A stretch of DNA of 64,000 bases, from the NCBI RefSeq assembly GCF_000787575.1, contig NW_012236524.1, forward strand, positions 1,166,951 through 1,230,950, read 5' to 3'. Source of the stretch: Acytostelium subglobosum LB1 (lineage: Eukaryota; Evosea; Eumycetozoa; Acytosteliales; Acytosteliaceae). Position 1 is the first letter of the stretch. Every line of letters begins with the position of its first letter. The translations under genes were made by a program, and so were the position numbers. This document shows positions 11,536-24,131 of this stretch, piece by piece. Below the pieces are notes generated by a model, which worked only from the letters and a program-made list of their open reading frames with translations, made no database searches and was not told the DNA's origin.

Positions 11536-12254
11536 ATGTCTAGCAACAATATTAAGATAGTACTTCTAGGAAGTGGAAGTGTTGGAAAAGTATGTATTAT
11601 AGTGGAAAAAGTGGGATTGATGGTAGACATCATTGACTAACATGTATATATATATTACTACTAATTCCTAGTCTGCAATCACTATTCAATATGTAAATGG
11701 TGAATTCGTTGACCAATATGATCCAACCATTGAAGACATGTATAGAAAAGTAATTGAAGTTGGTAATGAACATGTAATGTTGGAGATTATGGATACTGCT
11801 GGAACTGTATGTTTTATATAAATTGGACTCTCTCCATTCAATCAAACAACTAACATACAAACCAATAATAATAATTTAGGAAAACTTCCTTGTAATGAGA
11901 GATTTATATATTAGAAATGGACAGGGATTCCTATTGGTTTATAGTGTTACTGCCAAGAGCACCTTCCTGGAACTAGAGTCGATCAAGGACCAGGTGTGTA
12001 GAGTAAAGGATTCGCCTCTACAACGTATACCTATGGTTGTAATTGGAAACAAATGTGATCTGGATAAGGATCGTCAAGTGTCCACCAAAGAGGGAGAGGC
12101 CCTAATTCAAAAGTGGGGCGGTGCTGTTGACTTTTATGAGACCTCTGCCAAGACCAAGACAAACATTACCAATGCTTTTGAACAATTGGTCAAGCAGATC
12201 CGTGCCAAGGATCCAAACAAGGCAAAGAAAAAGACTCATTGTAGTATCCTGTAG
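11536..12254 (+). CDS. Rap-like small GTPase of the Ras family
   Basis: Three exons (11536..11589, 11672..11806, 11880..12254) encode 187 residues. The G1 loop is GSGSVGKS, the effector loop is [12 protein letters not shown]3 is DTAGTE, G4 is NKCD and G5 is ETSAK. The C terminus is a basic KKK stretch with the CAAX box CSIL, where the final Leu predicts geranylgeranylation. Thr in place of Gln at the Ras-61 position (DTAGTE) and DPTIED are Rap hallmarks. Rap in Dictyostelium controls adhesion and cytoskeleton at the plasma membrane. The P-loop has Ser where Rap and Ras have Gly13, which is unusual. It could be a diverged paralogue (rapB/rapC-like) and not rapA. Confidence 0.93.
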
Positions 12255-12898
12255 ATAGCAAGTTCACTCATCCACTCACACCTATTTATTATACATATAA
12301 GTATTGTATTATTATCTTCCAAACCTACCTGTACAACTATCTTCAGAGTTATATCAAACACACCGATTCACAGTCAGTTGGACATCCAATCTCCTTGTCA
12401 CTACTACGTTTATAACAATGGTCACCTGGGGACCATGTAACATTATACCCAATAAAGTAATAAATTTACATCTTTGATCATGACATCACACTACACTGAC
12501 ACCATTATCACGATTGCGGTAGCCTGGTTTATAAAACGAATCATTTATCCCATCGGAAAAGGAAGTTCCTTCAAAATCAACCCAGGTCAACTTGAATTTA
12601 AATGATTTTTTCTATTTTTTTTTTGATTCGGGTGAAGCTTTATCATGATGCTCGTCTGTGTTTATGTCAGAGTTCATCTGCCCACTACAACTACAGCAGC
12701 CTAAGCAGCCAGCAGCCAGCCAGCAACACCAGCCAGCCAGCAGCCAGCCAGCAGCAATAAGCCATTTAGCAGCAACAGTAGCAGGAAACAACCTCAACCC
12801 GATCATACTCTAGCAGCAGTATTAGAATATTATTTAAGTTCGGAGTTCAGTACCAGGATTAGTTCCAGAACACCACATCGATCACGACAGTAACAAAC
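12255..12898. other. Intergenic and 5' region of the PABP gene
   Basis: About 640 bp. A poly-T run lies near 12606-12624, and a CAGC/CCAG-rich stretch at about 12690-12770 probably sits in the 5' UTR or promoter of the poly(A)-binding protein gene. No A-rich autoregulatory tract like that of mammalian PABP mRNA was seen. No gene was found. Confidence 0.45.
12690..12770. repeat. CAGCCAGCAG-type imperfect repeat
   Basis: Imperfect repeats of CAGC and CAGCCAGC lie about 130-210 bp before the PABP start. They are GC-rich against an AT-rich background and are probably transcribed as 5' UTR. Confidence 0.6.
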
Positions 12899-15106
12899 AT
12901 GGAGCCAATCAACAACAATGACAGTCCAAATGATGTTGTCAGCAATACCAATGCATTGCCCGACAATGCTGCCTTTGACCAACAACAACAAATGAACTAT
13001 CACTACCAACAACAACAACAACAATCACAAACACAAACCCAACAACAACAATTCCACCCAATGCATCACCAACCAATGATGCCATCGATACCCTTCCACC
13101 CACATGCCCCTCACATGGTTATGTCAGCACCACCACCTCCATACTACCCTGGATCATTCGCCACGCTCTACGTTGGCGATCTCGCACCAGACGTCAACGA
13201 GGTGATTTTGGCAGAGCTGTTTGCCAAGATTGGCACTCAAGCCGTGGCCTCTATCCACATTTGTCGCGACTCTCTGAGCTACCGCTCGTTGGGCTACGCC
13301 TATGTGAACTTCTTCACCAGCGCCGATGCTGAGCGTGCCCTTGACACACTCAACTACACCGTCGTGATGAACCGACCAATCAGGATCATGTGGTCGTCGC
13401 GTGATCCAACCCGCAGAAGATCCAACGTTGGAAACATCTTTGTCAAGAACCTGGACAAGGCTGTCGACAATGCCATGCTCTACGATTCGTTCAGCAAGTA
13501 TGGAAACATCCTTTCCTGCAAGGTCGAGATGGAGAAGGGTATCTCCAAGGGCTACGGATATGTCCACTTTGAGACTGCCGATGCTGCCGACAGTGCCATT
13601 CAGAAAGTAAATGGCATCATCCTACTCGGTAAACAAGTGTATGTTGCTATAATTATTATTATATATTTCCACATTCACTAATTATCTCAATCAATCAAAT
13701 TCAGGACTGTGGAACCATTCGTCTCTAAATTCGAGAGATTCAAGGAGAGAAATGAGAGCAAACTCTTTATTAAGAACCTGGACGAGACTGCCACTGTTGA
13801 GATTATCCAACAGGAGCTGAGCAGGTTTGGAGAGATTGAGTCATGCACAATCAGAACCGATCCAGATGGAAAGCCCAAGGGACTCGGTTTCGTCGAGTTC
13901 AAGGACCCAGAGGTTGCCAAGAACTTGCTCAACTCTACCGAGGTTATCACCATCTTAGACAAACAGATTGGTCTCGAGCGCATCAAGAACAAGATAGAGA
14001 GAAACATTGAATACCGTCTGCAGCTGCAACAGCAACAACAACAGCAAATTCAGCAACAGCAACAACAACAGCAGCAGCAGACTGAAGACTCTTCAGCAGC
14101 AACCAATGGCACTGACTCAAACAAAGCGAACTTGACAGTATATATCAACAACATCGACGAGTCAATCGACAAGGAGCTGATAAGAGAGAGATTTTCACAG
14201 CACGGAGCAATCACTTCGATCAATGTGGTTGCCCATGAGAATGGAAAGAACCGTGGCTACGCTTTCATTGTCTACTCTACGCACGAGGAGGCTTTGAAGG
14301 CCATTCAGGAGATGAATGGTCAGACTTTAGGTGCCAAGGAGATTGGCGTCAGCTTCTCCAGCAAGAAGTACAAAAAGAGAGTCCAGCAGCCACATCAGCA
14401 AGTCCCTCAGTATCCTCCCTACGTTTACTTCAGAGGTCCATATCCAGAACCCTTCCCACCACAGTACTATCCAATGCCAGTCCCCCATCAAGGAGGAGCA
14501 GCAGGCGTCAGATATCCAAAGCCAATGGGTCAGGGATACACAAAGACCAATGGTTCTGCAGGCAGTCGTTCAAACAACAACAACAACTCATCCACCACTC
14601 AAAATGGTAACAGCAACAACAACACTGAATCAACTCAGAGCCCAATCTATCAGCAGAGACCATCGAGAGGCTTCCGCAAGCAAAGAGGATCATTCCCACA
14701 TTACAACAATCAACAAAGGAAAGGTGAGGACAACAACAACAACAACAGCGCAAGACAAACAAACCCAACACCAGCCACCAATGGTGGCGACGTTTCTCCA
14801 GCCCTTGTGGCCGCCGGCGCAGATGCTCCCCAGCCTGTTGCCACCACACTGACGCTCGAGTCTGTGTTGGCAATGTCCCCAGAGGAGGCCAAGGAGGCCA
14901 TTGGAGGCGAAATCTACAACTTGGTCATGGCAAGATACCCAGACTCTGCACCCAAGATCACTGGCATGATTCTCGATTCACTCCAAGACGTCAAGGCTCT
15001 CTTTGAGCTGCTCGCCACTGGAAAGGTCCATGAACGCATTGAGCAAGCCCAAGTGCTCATCATCGAAGCTTCCAACAACCAAGTGGAGGTGGTCGCAGCC
15101 AATTGA
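12899..15106 (+). CDS. pabpc1: Cytoplasmic poly(A)-binding protein
   Basis: Two exons (12899..13638, 13705..15106) encode 713 residues. After a Q-rich N terminus come four RRMs: RRM1 at about 88-165 (ATLYVGDL), RRM2 at about 178-255 ([15 protein letters not shown]), RRM3 at about 265-345 (KLFIKNL, GLGFVEF) and RRM4 at about 390-470 ([15 protein letters not shown]). A Pro/Gln/Asn-rich linker follows. The C-terminal MLLE domain ([19 protein letters not shown]...) binds PAM2 peptides. It binds mRNA poly(A) tails and promotes translation and stability. A polyQ insert separates RRM3 and RRM4, and the linker before the MLLE domain has poly-N blocks, both typical of dictyostelids. The single 66-bp intron interrupts the end of RRM2. 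Confidence 0.97.
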
Positions 15107-15284
15107 ACCGTTTGCGCCGCTCCGACAGTGTTGGTCAACATGAGCTCATGTCTATCAATAAACGCGGCGTCAGTCACCGACAACTGGACATCTCTGTAGG
15201 TCATCACTCAAACCAATACCCGTTAAAGGGTTCTTGATACTATTATCTTTTTATGTTTATTATGTTGTTATGGTAGGTTGTTGT

Positions 15285-16727
15285 CTAGAAGAAGTAATCG
15301 GCAACGTAATATCTGAGACCAAATCCAACGGCACAGCAAAATCCTTGGAAGATCAAGAGAGTGATACAGAGTCTCTTTTCAGTCATTGGACCAAAGATCA
15401 TAAGGAAAAGGTTCAATATAGTGAGGTTGGTTGGGATGGCCTCCATCTTGCCAGTGGATGGATTGAATCTCGGCACTCTGTGGCGAGGGCATTCAATAAG
15501 TCCAAACAACTGTGGAACACTGTAGAGGAAATTGAGAATCTAGATGAGAGGTGAATGATGTTAGGTTCAAACAACGAGTAACTGAATGTGTGTCTTGGGA
15601 TAACCTTACTTGAGGGATAAAGAAGAGTAGAAGGGTTTTGCTAAAGTGACAGAGGATTGCAACAACTGCAAAGCACATACCGGCAAAGTAGGTGAATGTA
15701 TCTCCGACAAAGACACGTGAAGGATACCAGTTGTGCATCAACAGTGCCAAGGTGGTAAAGAGGAATGGAATCATCAGTACCAATGATAAGAGATGGGGCG
15801 ATGCTGGCAACAGGGTCTGGTTGAGCACACCGTCAACAACCTGTGACAATGATGAATAGTGCAGACGCAGTTCAACAATGTTGTGGATGATAATCGATGT
15901 TGCAATCACAGCGGATTGTCCAACCTCAAGGCCATTGATTCCGGCAAGGATGTTGATAGAGTTGGTGCAGAAGATGGCCAACAACAAGAGGTAGATCCTG
16001 TAAAAGATGCCAAGGTCGAACACCTGTCCAAGGACGCTACGCAGATTGAATGGGAAAGTGATATTTGGTACCACCACGGACGTTCCACCAGCATAAGCTA
16101 CGAGCAGTGGCAACGTGGCAAACATTGGCAGGATCAATTTGTATCTCCATCTAAGATTCAATACATCATCACTGAATCCAAGCAATATCATGAAACAAAT
16201 TGATGTCAATGCTGCATTGTATTCACTTAACTATTTTGATATTGTGAGTATGTTACAATTGCACCAGTAGTGGAGAAAAGAATCTAACTTACTTGTATTG
16301 CCTCTGGGAAGGAGAACCATTGGAACAGTTGGAACAATATGACACATACTAGGAATACAACAGAGGTAACAATTCCAAGACTCTCTGGGCTGTGTTGTGG
16401 TGTAAAGGTCGACCAAAGTTAGTTAGCAAGCTAGTGAGATGTGTACCACACCACCAAACAATAAAAGAGAATGAAGTAAAACACCTACATCTTCTTGTTC
16501 TCTGTTTGCTTTAGTCCTCTCTTGTTGAGGTCTGTACCAGCCAAACCAGCTGCAGCAGTGAGCTCAGCAATGGTTGGAATCAACTTGTAGGCAAGCACTC
16601 CAGCAACAAATGAAAAGATCGATGACTGGACGATCCTCCATTGCAATTGAAGAGAAGGCAATGTTGTGAACAAACAGAATGGTGGTATCACACATGCCAA
16701 TATAAATGCTATCAATGATTTATCCAT
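15285..16727 (-). CDS. alg7: UDP-GlcNAc:dolichyl-phosphate GlcNAc-1-phosphotransferase
   Basis: Four exons, complement(15285..15539, 15610..16230, 16293..16389, 16489..16727), encode 403 residues; DPAGT1/ALG7 is usually about 400. It makes GlcNAc-PP-dolichol, the first step of N-glycan precursor assembly at the ER membrane, and is the tunicamycin target. Motifs seen: [22 protein letters not shown] (the Asp pair typical of the family), [23 protein letters not shown] and the late [12 protein letters not shown]. About ten hydrophobic segments are present. The exon 3/4 join gives [16 protein letters not shown], matching the family. The gene is convergent with PABP, with about 180 bp between stops. 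ALG2 of the same pathway is elsewhere in this window, at 46.9 kb. Confidence 0.96.
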
Positions 16728-17114
16728 TGATTGTCTATCTCTAAAATAACTATCTATCTTTTCTATCTGTTGTTTCTTTTGAATGAAAGAAGCCTGTGTT
16801 TTTGTAAATGAACTGACAATGCATGATCATCAACCCTAAATGAATCATCAAAAGGTGACGAGGTTGCTTTTCAAGATGACTTGACTCTCTTCAATCAATG
16901 AATCACATGTCATAACCACTAAGGAAGAATCATAGAGTTACAAGATATTTATTATTGTCATTATTTGATTGAATGATATGGTAGTAGTTGATTGATTGGT
17001 TTGAATGATTAATGTCGTAGTCGTCGGTAGTCGTCTTGCCAGGAGAAGAGGTGGTGTAGTTTATGTTGTTGTTGTTGTTGTTGAAACATATGGACATTGG
17101 GATATTCCAATGAC
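16728..17114. other. Intergenic, about 390 bp
   Basis: This lies between the start of ALG7 and the stop of myosin I, both on the minus strand. It is AT-rich with TTGATTGATTGG-type repeats near 16988. It probably holds the ALG7 promoter and the myosin 3' UTR. Nothing else was seen. Confidence 0.4.
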
Positions 17115-20100
17115 TTATTGAACGTAGTTGGCGGGGATCCAACCTTTCTTACCTCTGAGCTCTCCTTCAATCCAACCTCCGGTCTCCTTCTGGATGACAA
17201 CAATGACATCACCCTCCTTGAAGGTCAGCTCATCTCCTGACGAGGCATCAAAGTCGTACAAGGCAGTCACTGTTGGTCTCTGTGGAGCAGCTTGCTTTTG
17301 AACTGGGGGACGTACCTGTTGAGGTGGTGCGCCGCCATTCATTGGAGCACCTCTTCCGCCACCCATTGGAGCGCCACGGCCACCTCCCATTGGAGCACCA
17401 CCGCCGCCCATAGGGGCGCCACGGCCGCCTCCCATAGGAGCACCTCCCATTGGGGCACCACCGCCACCTTGTGGAGCGCCACGGCCACCACCCATAGGAG
17501 CACCTCCCATTGGGGCACCGCCGCCACCCATTGGAGCACCACGGCCGCCACCCATTGGGGCACCACGGCCGCCACCCATTGGAGCACCTCTTCCACCGCC
17601 CATCATGTTGGCACCGAGACCTTGAGGAACAACGACCTTTGGAGCTGGACCAGTGTTGATTTGTTGTTGTGGACGGGCCTGTGGAGCACGGACCTGGGCG
17701 TTCTGCATTGAGTTTTGGTTGTAGTTCTTTGGTGTAGAGTCTGTGGAGCTGGGCAAACCGGTGGCAACACCAACGGCTGGACCTTTGCCACCCTTCTTTA
17801 GCAATGGGATTGGTTGGGCGGCCTCGTTCCTGGCAAATGTCATAGTTCTCTGCTCACCCTTCTTCAGAGTGTAGTTGATGTTGTCAGAGAAATTGACGTT
17901 GAGTGCAGAGCCAGAGAGCAGCTTGTAGTTCTCAATGAGAATGATGAGCAGCTCGGTCTTTCTCTCGTTCTCAATGACCTGGTCGTACTCGGGCAGACCC
18001 ATGACGACGTAGTTGTCGGATAGTGTCGAGACAGAGAGCGAACGGATGTCGCGGATTGAAATCTTTCTCAACAGCAGGTAGGTCTCAACTTTCTTCTTGA
18101 TGGACTTCTCGACAAAGTATACGGACTGCTCAGAGACGACCATGATCAATGGCTTGGTCTTGGCACGACGATCGACCTTGAGCACATTGTCGGCAAAGAC
18201 GATTCTCTCCTTCTTGTGGGCATTCTCCATTGCCTCTTGCACGCCAAACTGATTGTCAAAGTCGAGGTAGTCCATGGTGAACTTGCGGTCGATTGAGTTT
18301 CTCTGACGCTCCTTCTTGTTCAAGAAGAGATGGGCGATCTGAGCACGCTGCTCCAGCGAGTGCTTCTTGGCCTTCCAGTTTCTGAATGCCTTTTGGATCT
18401 TCATGACACAGTCCATGTCCTTGCGATCCAGTGCCTCCTCCAGATGGAACACAGTCTCTGGATGACGGATGAAGATCTTGGTGGTTCCCATCTGCCACTG
18501 CGATGGGTCCAGGTTGAGATCCTGGCAGATGGTGCGTGCACCCTCCTTGGGATCACCCTTCCACTCGCCCCATAGACCCCAAGTCTTGGAGCTCAGCTTC
18601 TTGTAGCGGCGAAGGAATCTCTCGAATGGTGCACGATAGGCGAAACCAGCACGGCGCACACGGACGTTCTCAAGCAGACCGAGGTACTGAACTTGATGCT
18701 TGACACGACTGTTCTCCCAGTCCTTGGCCTTCTTTGTCTCGTTTGGCTTGATACAACGCACGTAGTGAGGTGTGCATTGTGCCAGGGTCTTCATGAGCTC
18801 GGCGGCAGAGTTCTTGATCTTGAAACCAGCTGTGGTGGGACGCTTCTTTTGAAGGGCACCAGTCTCATCACCGGCAAACAGACCGGCCAGGTAGGCCATC
18901 TTTGAGGATTGGAGTGCCTCAATCAGGTCAGAGAACAGGGTGTCCTTGTTCTTGTCAGAGAAACCCTCTGCCTCGTATGTTACCTCACCGGCATAATGTT
19001 TGACGGCAAAGGCACCGGTCATTGATCTCCAATGCAAATGTCCATCATAGAGACCGGCCATCTTCTCCAAGAACTTGAGGTCAGTACCGCTGGACTGTGC
19101 GTGGATCGTGTAGCAAATGTCATCCAACAATGAGAAGATACCTGGTGGTGCCTTGCCCTCGATCAGATCACACACGATCTGGTTGTTGAAGTACTTGATT
19201 GGCTCCCATTTGATTCCTTCGCGAACGTACTCCTCCTGCTCGGCCTTGAGCGTCAGCTCAATAAAGAACTGCTGCAGCTTCTCGTTGACAAAGTTGATGC
19301 AGAACTGCTCGAATCCGTTCTTCTCAAAGATCTCGAAACCAAAGATATCCAGGATACCAATGACGTTCTTGAAGGGCGACTGGTAGTAGGACAGGGCCAC
19401 GTTGACTCTCTCCACCAGCCAGGTGAACATACGATCGTACACGGTTCTGGCCAGAGCGTCTCTTGCTCCGTTGGCCTGCTCCACATTCTGTGGCACGTTG
19501 TATGTGGAACGACGGTTGCCTGTACCACCACCGGCACCTCCAGTGTTGATCACACGGAAAAGGATGGCATTTTGAAGGGTGGCTGGGTCGATGCACAGCA
19601 TGGACGCAGCGAGGTCCAATGCGTTTGGATCGTAGACTGCTGCATTTCCCTTGTCGTCCTCGATAAAGTATATGTTACCAATGTGCAGAACTGAGGCAAC
19701 GATACGCATGAGAGTGGATTGCTCTTCGTCGGACAGACCAATGGTGGTCATGGCCTCACGCATCTCGCGGTAGTCGGCATTGTCGTCGACGCCGTCCACC
19801 TGGTAGCACTCGGACTGATTGAGGTAGTAGAAGCTGTCTGGACTGGAGAGGACGAGGTCGCGCTTCTCCTGTGCCGAGGCACCAGCCAACAGCTGGTAGA
19901 AGATGTGGAAGTTACGCTCGCCATGGTTCTGGTAGACGACACGTGACTTTTCCAAGAGGTAGTTGTAAATCTTGCCTCCGACTGGATCACCAGCCTTGTC
20001 GAACTGAATCTCAAAGTACTTTCCGAAACGCGAGGAGTTGTTATTTCTCAGCGTCTTGGCGTTTCCAAAGGCCTCGAGCACGGGGTTCGAGCCGAGGATG

Positions 20101-20598
20101 ACGTGCTTGACGTACTCGACCTTCTCAGTGCCACCAGACACCTTGGAGATGTAGTTCATGATCTGCTTGGCGCACTCTGTCTTGCCGGCACCCGACTCTC
20201 CAGAGATGATGACACATTGATTCTCCTGATCGTTCTTCATGGCACGATAGGATGATTCGGCCAATTGGTAGATGTGGGGTGGCACCTCCTGTGCGTGCTT
20301 GCCTCTGTAGGCATCGACGTAGTCATCGCCAGTGTTGTTGAGATTTCTGAATGGGTTGACAGAGATCAACACTGGTCCAATGTTGGTGTAGATAAAGTCA
20401 TTCATATAACGCTTCTTAAGATTCTCAACGATCTCCTCTTCAGAGATCTTTGGAAGCATGACAAGGTCATCTGTTCCTTGTTTTGCTTGTACTTTCTTGG
20501 ACTATATATTGTATTTATTTATAAATAGTGGAGAGTATGAGTATACTTTCATTCTCTATCCTATCATGTGTTCCTGTATCATTCGCTTCACTTACCAT
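17115..20598 (-). CDS. Long-tailed class I myosin heavy chain (MyoB/MyoD type)
   Basis: Two exons, complement(17115..20501, 20596..20598), encode 1129 residues; exon 1 is only the ATG. The motor domain runs to about residue 690, with P-loop GESGAGKT at about 102-109 and switch I NNNSSRFGKY. The TEDS position, 16 residues before DALAR, is Ser in an RRS context, the usual site for PAK-type kinases. One IQ-like segment (KIQKAFRNWKAKKH) is followed by the membrane-binding TH1 domain, a Gly-Pro-Ala-rich TH2 tail of GGGRGAPMGG repeats at about 940-1060, and a C-terminal SH3 domain (VTALYDFDASSGDELTF). It drives actin-based membrane motility. The start MSKKVQAKQGTDDLVMLPK matches amoeboid myosin I. 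The exact paralogue is not resolved. Confidence 0.95.
17330..17605. repeat. Coding minisatellite in the myosin I TH2 tail
   Basis: Tandem imperfect units of about 24-30 bp encode GAPMGGGRG and GAPMGG on the minus strand. The number of units varies between alleles and paralogues of this tail type in general, and the tail is known in amoeboid myosins to bind actin. Confidence 0.85.
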
Positions 20599-21006
20599 TT
20601 TGTCTAGAAATAACTATTACCAACGATAATGGTATCTATAGTACAACAATAAATAGTATAGTAAGTATGTTTATATAAATATAAAGATATAAATAATAAT
20701 AATGTTAGCAGGTGGTGTAATGATACGTGGGTGGCTGTCCTGATTCCATACATTCAGAAGTATCAGTGTTTGGTGCCGAATGCAATAAACCCACCCAAAA
20801 CCAAAAAAATAATTGATGGGTTTGTGAATGAATGAAAAATCTTGAATTGTTTTTGCAAAACAACTACTGAACATCGGATCAAGACAATTTATTTGAAAAG
20901 AAACTTGAATCATTTATTGAACATTTTCAATCAATCATTCAAACAAACAAACAAACAAACATTTACAATACATACTATTAATCAAACAGTTACTAATACT
21001 TGAAAC
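20599..21006. promoter_or_regulatory. Divergent intergenic, myosin I / zinc protein
   Basis: About 400 bp, AT-rich, with an (AAAC)n run at about 20940-20960 just before the zinc-protein start. The start regions of two divergent genes flank it, so it probably holds both promoters. No specific site was recognised. Confidence 0.4.
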
Positions 21007-21648
21007 ATGTCATCGATTTGTCCATACTGCAATAAGAGAGTTTACTTTGCTGAGCGTCAGTTTTACAAGGGAAAGGTGTGTAGTCAGATAGACAGACAGA
21101 CAGACAAATTGTTTGATTGATTGATTGATGTTGGTAAACATATATTATGATGCACCAGCAGTTATAATGGAGTTACAGAGAGGTCGTGTGTGTGTGAGGT
21201 AGCAAGGAAGGTAGAAAGGGAGATTGAAATTACAACAATAACAATTCTAACCTAAATTTAAAATCAAGGACTATCATATGATTTGTCATGGACTCCTTGT
21301 CAAGGAGGAGCTGGCTGCTGCACCAAAGGTATTTGCGTAGGTATTCAACTGATAGAGAGAGAGAGAGAGAGAGAGAGGAGTGAGTGAGAGAAAGAGGGAC
21401 AACAAAGCAAAAATCACTACTAATCATGTCATGACGATACATTCATTCAATCTATGTTCAGCATTCACGAGCAAATCTTTTGTAATCCAGAGGAGAATGT
21501 GAAGCACTCCTATCCTTTGGCACCAACTGAGCAATATCTGGCCTCATTGAACAGTCCACCCACCTCACCAAGGACCTGTTCCAAGTGCAATATACCAGCA
21601 AAGAGCTTAGATGCTCGTTTCTGTACTCAATGTGGTGGAAAGTTTTAA
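21007..21648 (+). CDS. Small zinc protein: LIM-like half-module plus zinc ribbon
   Basis: Three exons (21007..21075, 21269..21336, 21462..21648) encode 107 residues. The joins are inferred from frame. Donor GTAGGT after VFA gives VFAIHEQIFCNPEEN. The N terminus has C5-x2-C8-x17-H26-x2-C29, exactly the first zinc module of a LIM domain, but the second module is missing. The C terminus has C-x2-C-x11-C-x2-C (CSKC...CTQC), a zinc-ribbon pattern. The middle is short and Pro/Ser-rich. The function is unknown; a protein-protein adaptor is possible. A larger intron with purine repeats (about 21356-21375) separates exons 2 and 3. Confidence 0.7.
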
Positions 21649-21766
21649 TCAACCAATCAATCAAACAATACAGCGCAGACATACACCACCAATCGATTGT
21701 CCATACATTTTATTCAATGATCATGATTCCACCACGGATAGTGGATGCGAGCTTGTCACCAATCAA

Positions 21767-24094
21767 TCAATTGGGAGTTGGCAGCAAACTATCGTTTAGT
21801 GTATCCAGTGGAGATCCATCCTCATCATCATTGAATTTACGGTCTCGCTTGGCATCATCGCTGCTACTGATGTTGTAATTATACACAGGACTACTCCTGA
21901 TCAAGAGATCCTTGTCGTCATTGAGCTCCTTCTCTGAACGAGATAGCACCTGGGCGCAGTATGGTATGTTGATGTTGTCAACTGCTTTAAACAGTAGGTC
22001 TGCGTCCAGATCAGACGGCAGGTCAGAGAGGAAGTTCTTACAGAACTCCAGACTGCCCTCCTCCAGCTGCTTCCTGTAGAGGTATAGAATGCCAAGTGCA
22101 GTGACAAATAGGAAGAGGTTTCCTTCGACGATGAAGCAGTCCCATACTCGAATTGCCGTCTGCAGTGGAAGTGACTGACAAAAGACTGTTAGCCACCACT
22201 GAATGAGATAGTGATGAGGTACCATGCCAATGTCTTGAAAGTGTTCGTACACTCTTGGTATACTATTACAAAGCATTTGATCGAATCCTTTCATATATAT
22301 GTCCACCTAAGTTGTTGTTGTCAAGTGATGTTATTGTTAGAGTTGGTGTACCATTTAAAAGATGGATGATATATACCTCGTGTATCCTCATCTGGAATAG
22401 AGATTGTAGGAATCTGTTGTTCAAAAGATTGGCAAAGCAGACAAAGGTCTGATACTCCTCCATGTGTAGTAGTAGGATGGCAGCAAGATAGGACATGCCT
22501 TGAACATATCCCATCTTTGGTGAAAAGTTGGCATAGGCCTTGAGGATACGTTGAAGCTGCTTCCTAAAATGAGAGGATTCGCTATTCACCAAGTAGAAAG
22601 AGGCAAATGTTCGAGGAAGATCCACGTCAATCATTGAGAAGCTCTTGAGGATGGCTTCCTCTGTCGAATTGAAGCCAATCGGTGGTGACAGTGGTGATGG
22701 TGAGAGAAAGAAATGAGGCTGTTGCTGTTGTTGCATGTGTGCGTGCTCTGTAGCCACGTTGGGCAGGTCAATGTAGGCGGCCCACTTGTCGAGGAAGCGT
22801 GTGTAGAGCTGTGGCTCAATGTTCAGTCGATTCTCAATTGCCGTCTGCCATACCAGTCCTCTGATATCCTTGTCAATACCTTTTCTGGTATACTCTCTGA
22901 CTCGAGCAGTGTGTTTGATCGCGTTTAGTTGAGGTAGTATATCGTTGATCCAAACTGATTTACGGTCCTTTACTCTTTGTATCATACTTGATACTCCTTT
23001 GATTATGAACTGAGTGTTTGTGTAGGGTAGTTGAGAGTGAGTATGTTACAGACAGACAATTGAAAGTTTGTTATCATTTACATTTCCTCCTTCTGATTGG
23101 CTGGTGGTGCTTGATGTCTGTATTGGACTGTTGTACATTGGTGACTTTTGTAATGTCTCTGTATACTCTTCGTATGCTTCCTGTTGCATGTTGTCTGGCA
23201 AGATTCTTGTCAAACGGTCTATGGCTTGTAGGACAGAGTCCATGTTCTGTTGAGTATCCTTGACACTCTGGTTAAGCTTATTTACTGACGATGTGATGTG
23301 TTTGATGGTTAGATTACGTGTCAGTCATTGGGATGTAGATGTATACATACCATCTGGTAATGTTACAATGACTTGCTTCATGAATGTGGAGTGCTTTATC
23401 ATGAGTTGATTGGCTTTGGTACAGAGCATCTCCATCTCTTTGATCTTCTTGTTGAGCTTGTTCTGTCTTTTGTCAAGGTCAATGTTGATCTCTTGAAGAT
23501 AGACCTTGAATATGGAGAACACCCTTGACATTGAGTCATTGTCCAGTAGTAAAGGTTCTCCAAATGGGCTGTATGTATTCTTGTATTGTTGTTTGTCAAT
23601 GTGAAGGTCATGCTTTGGAGAGTCTGTGAAGCAAGGCATCATCTATTGTTGTTGTTGTTGTTGGTCCAGTTGTTAGTACAAATACAGTGTTTGCGCGACA
23701 ACATGTTATACGTCACATACCACTGGTAACTTGGACATTATAACTTCTTCAGGTTCCATTTCTTCATGGTGAGCTAGTGGTGCTGATGAGATGACAAGAG
23801 GTCGCATTGGTATTTGGTAGTAATCTTGGTTCAATTGTGATAGATCAATGATTCCTTGTGGTTGTTGTTGTTGTTGTTGTTGTTGTGGTTGTACTTGTTG
23901 TGGAGGTGACTGTTGTTGTAGTTGTTGTTTATCATAGCTGAATGATGTATATGGTATATTGGTAAGTTTACCAGTGTGCTCCATGTCTATATCTCCAGAG
24001 TCCTCATTGCTGTCTGTTGAGGTGGGTCCACCAGGTGTTGTAATGTACTCTGCAATTATCGAATGATTCAATTGACGTTGTTGTAGTTGGTCCA

Positions 24095-24131
<37 letters not shown>

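Noticed and set aside
15859-16203. 114-residue open frame on the + strand
   Set aside because: It is antisense to ALG7 exon 3, which matches its family throughout.
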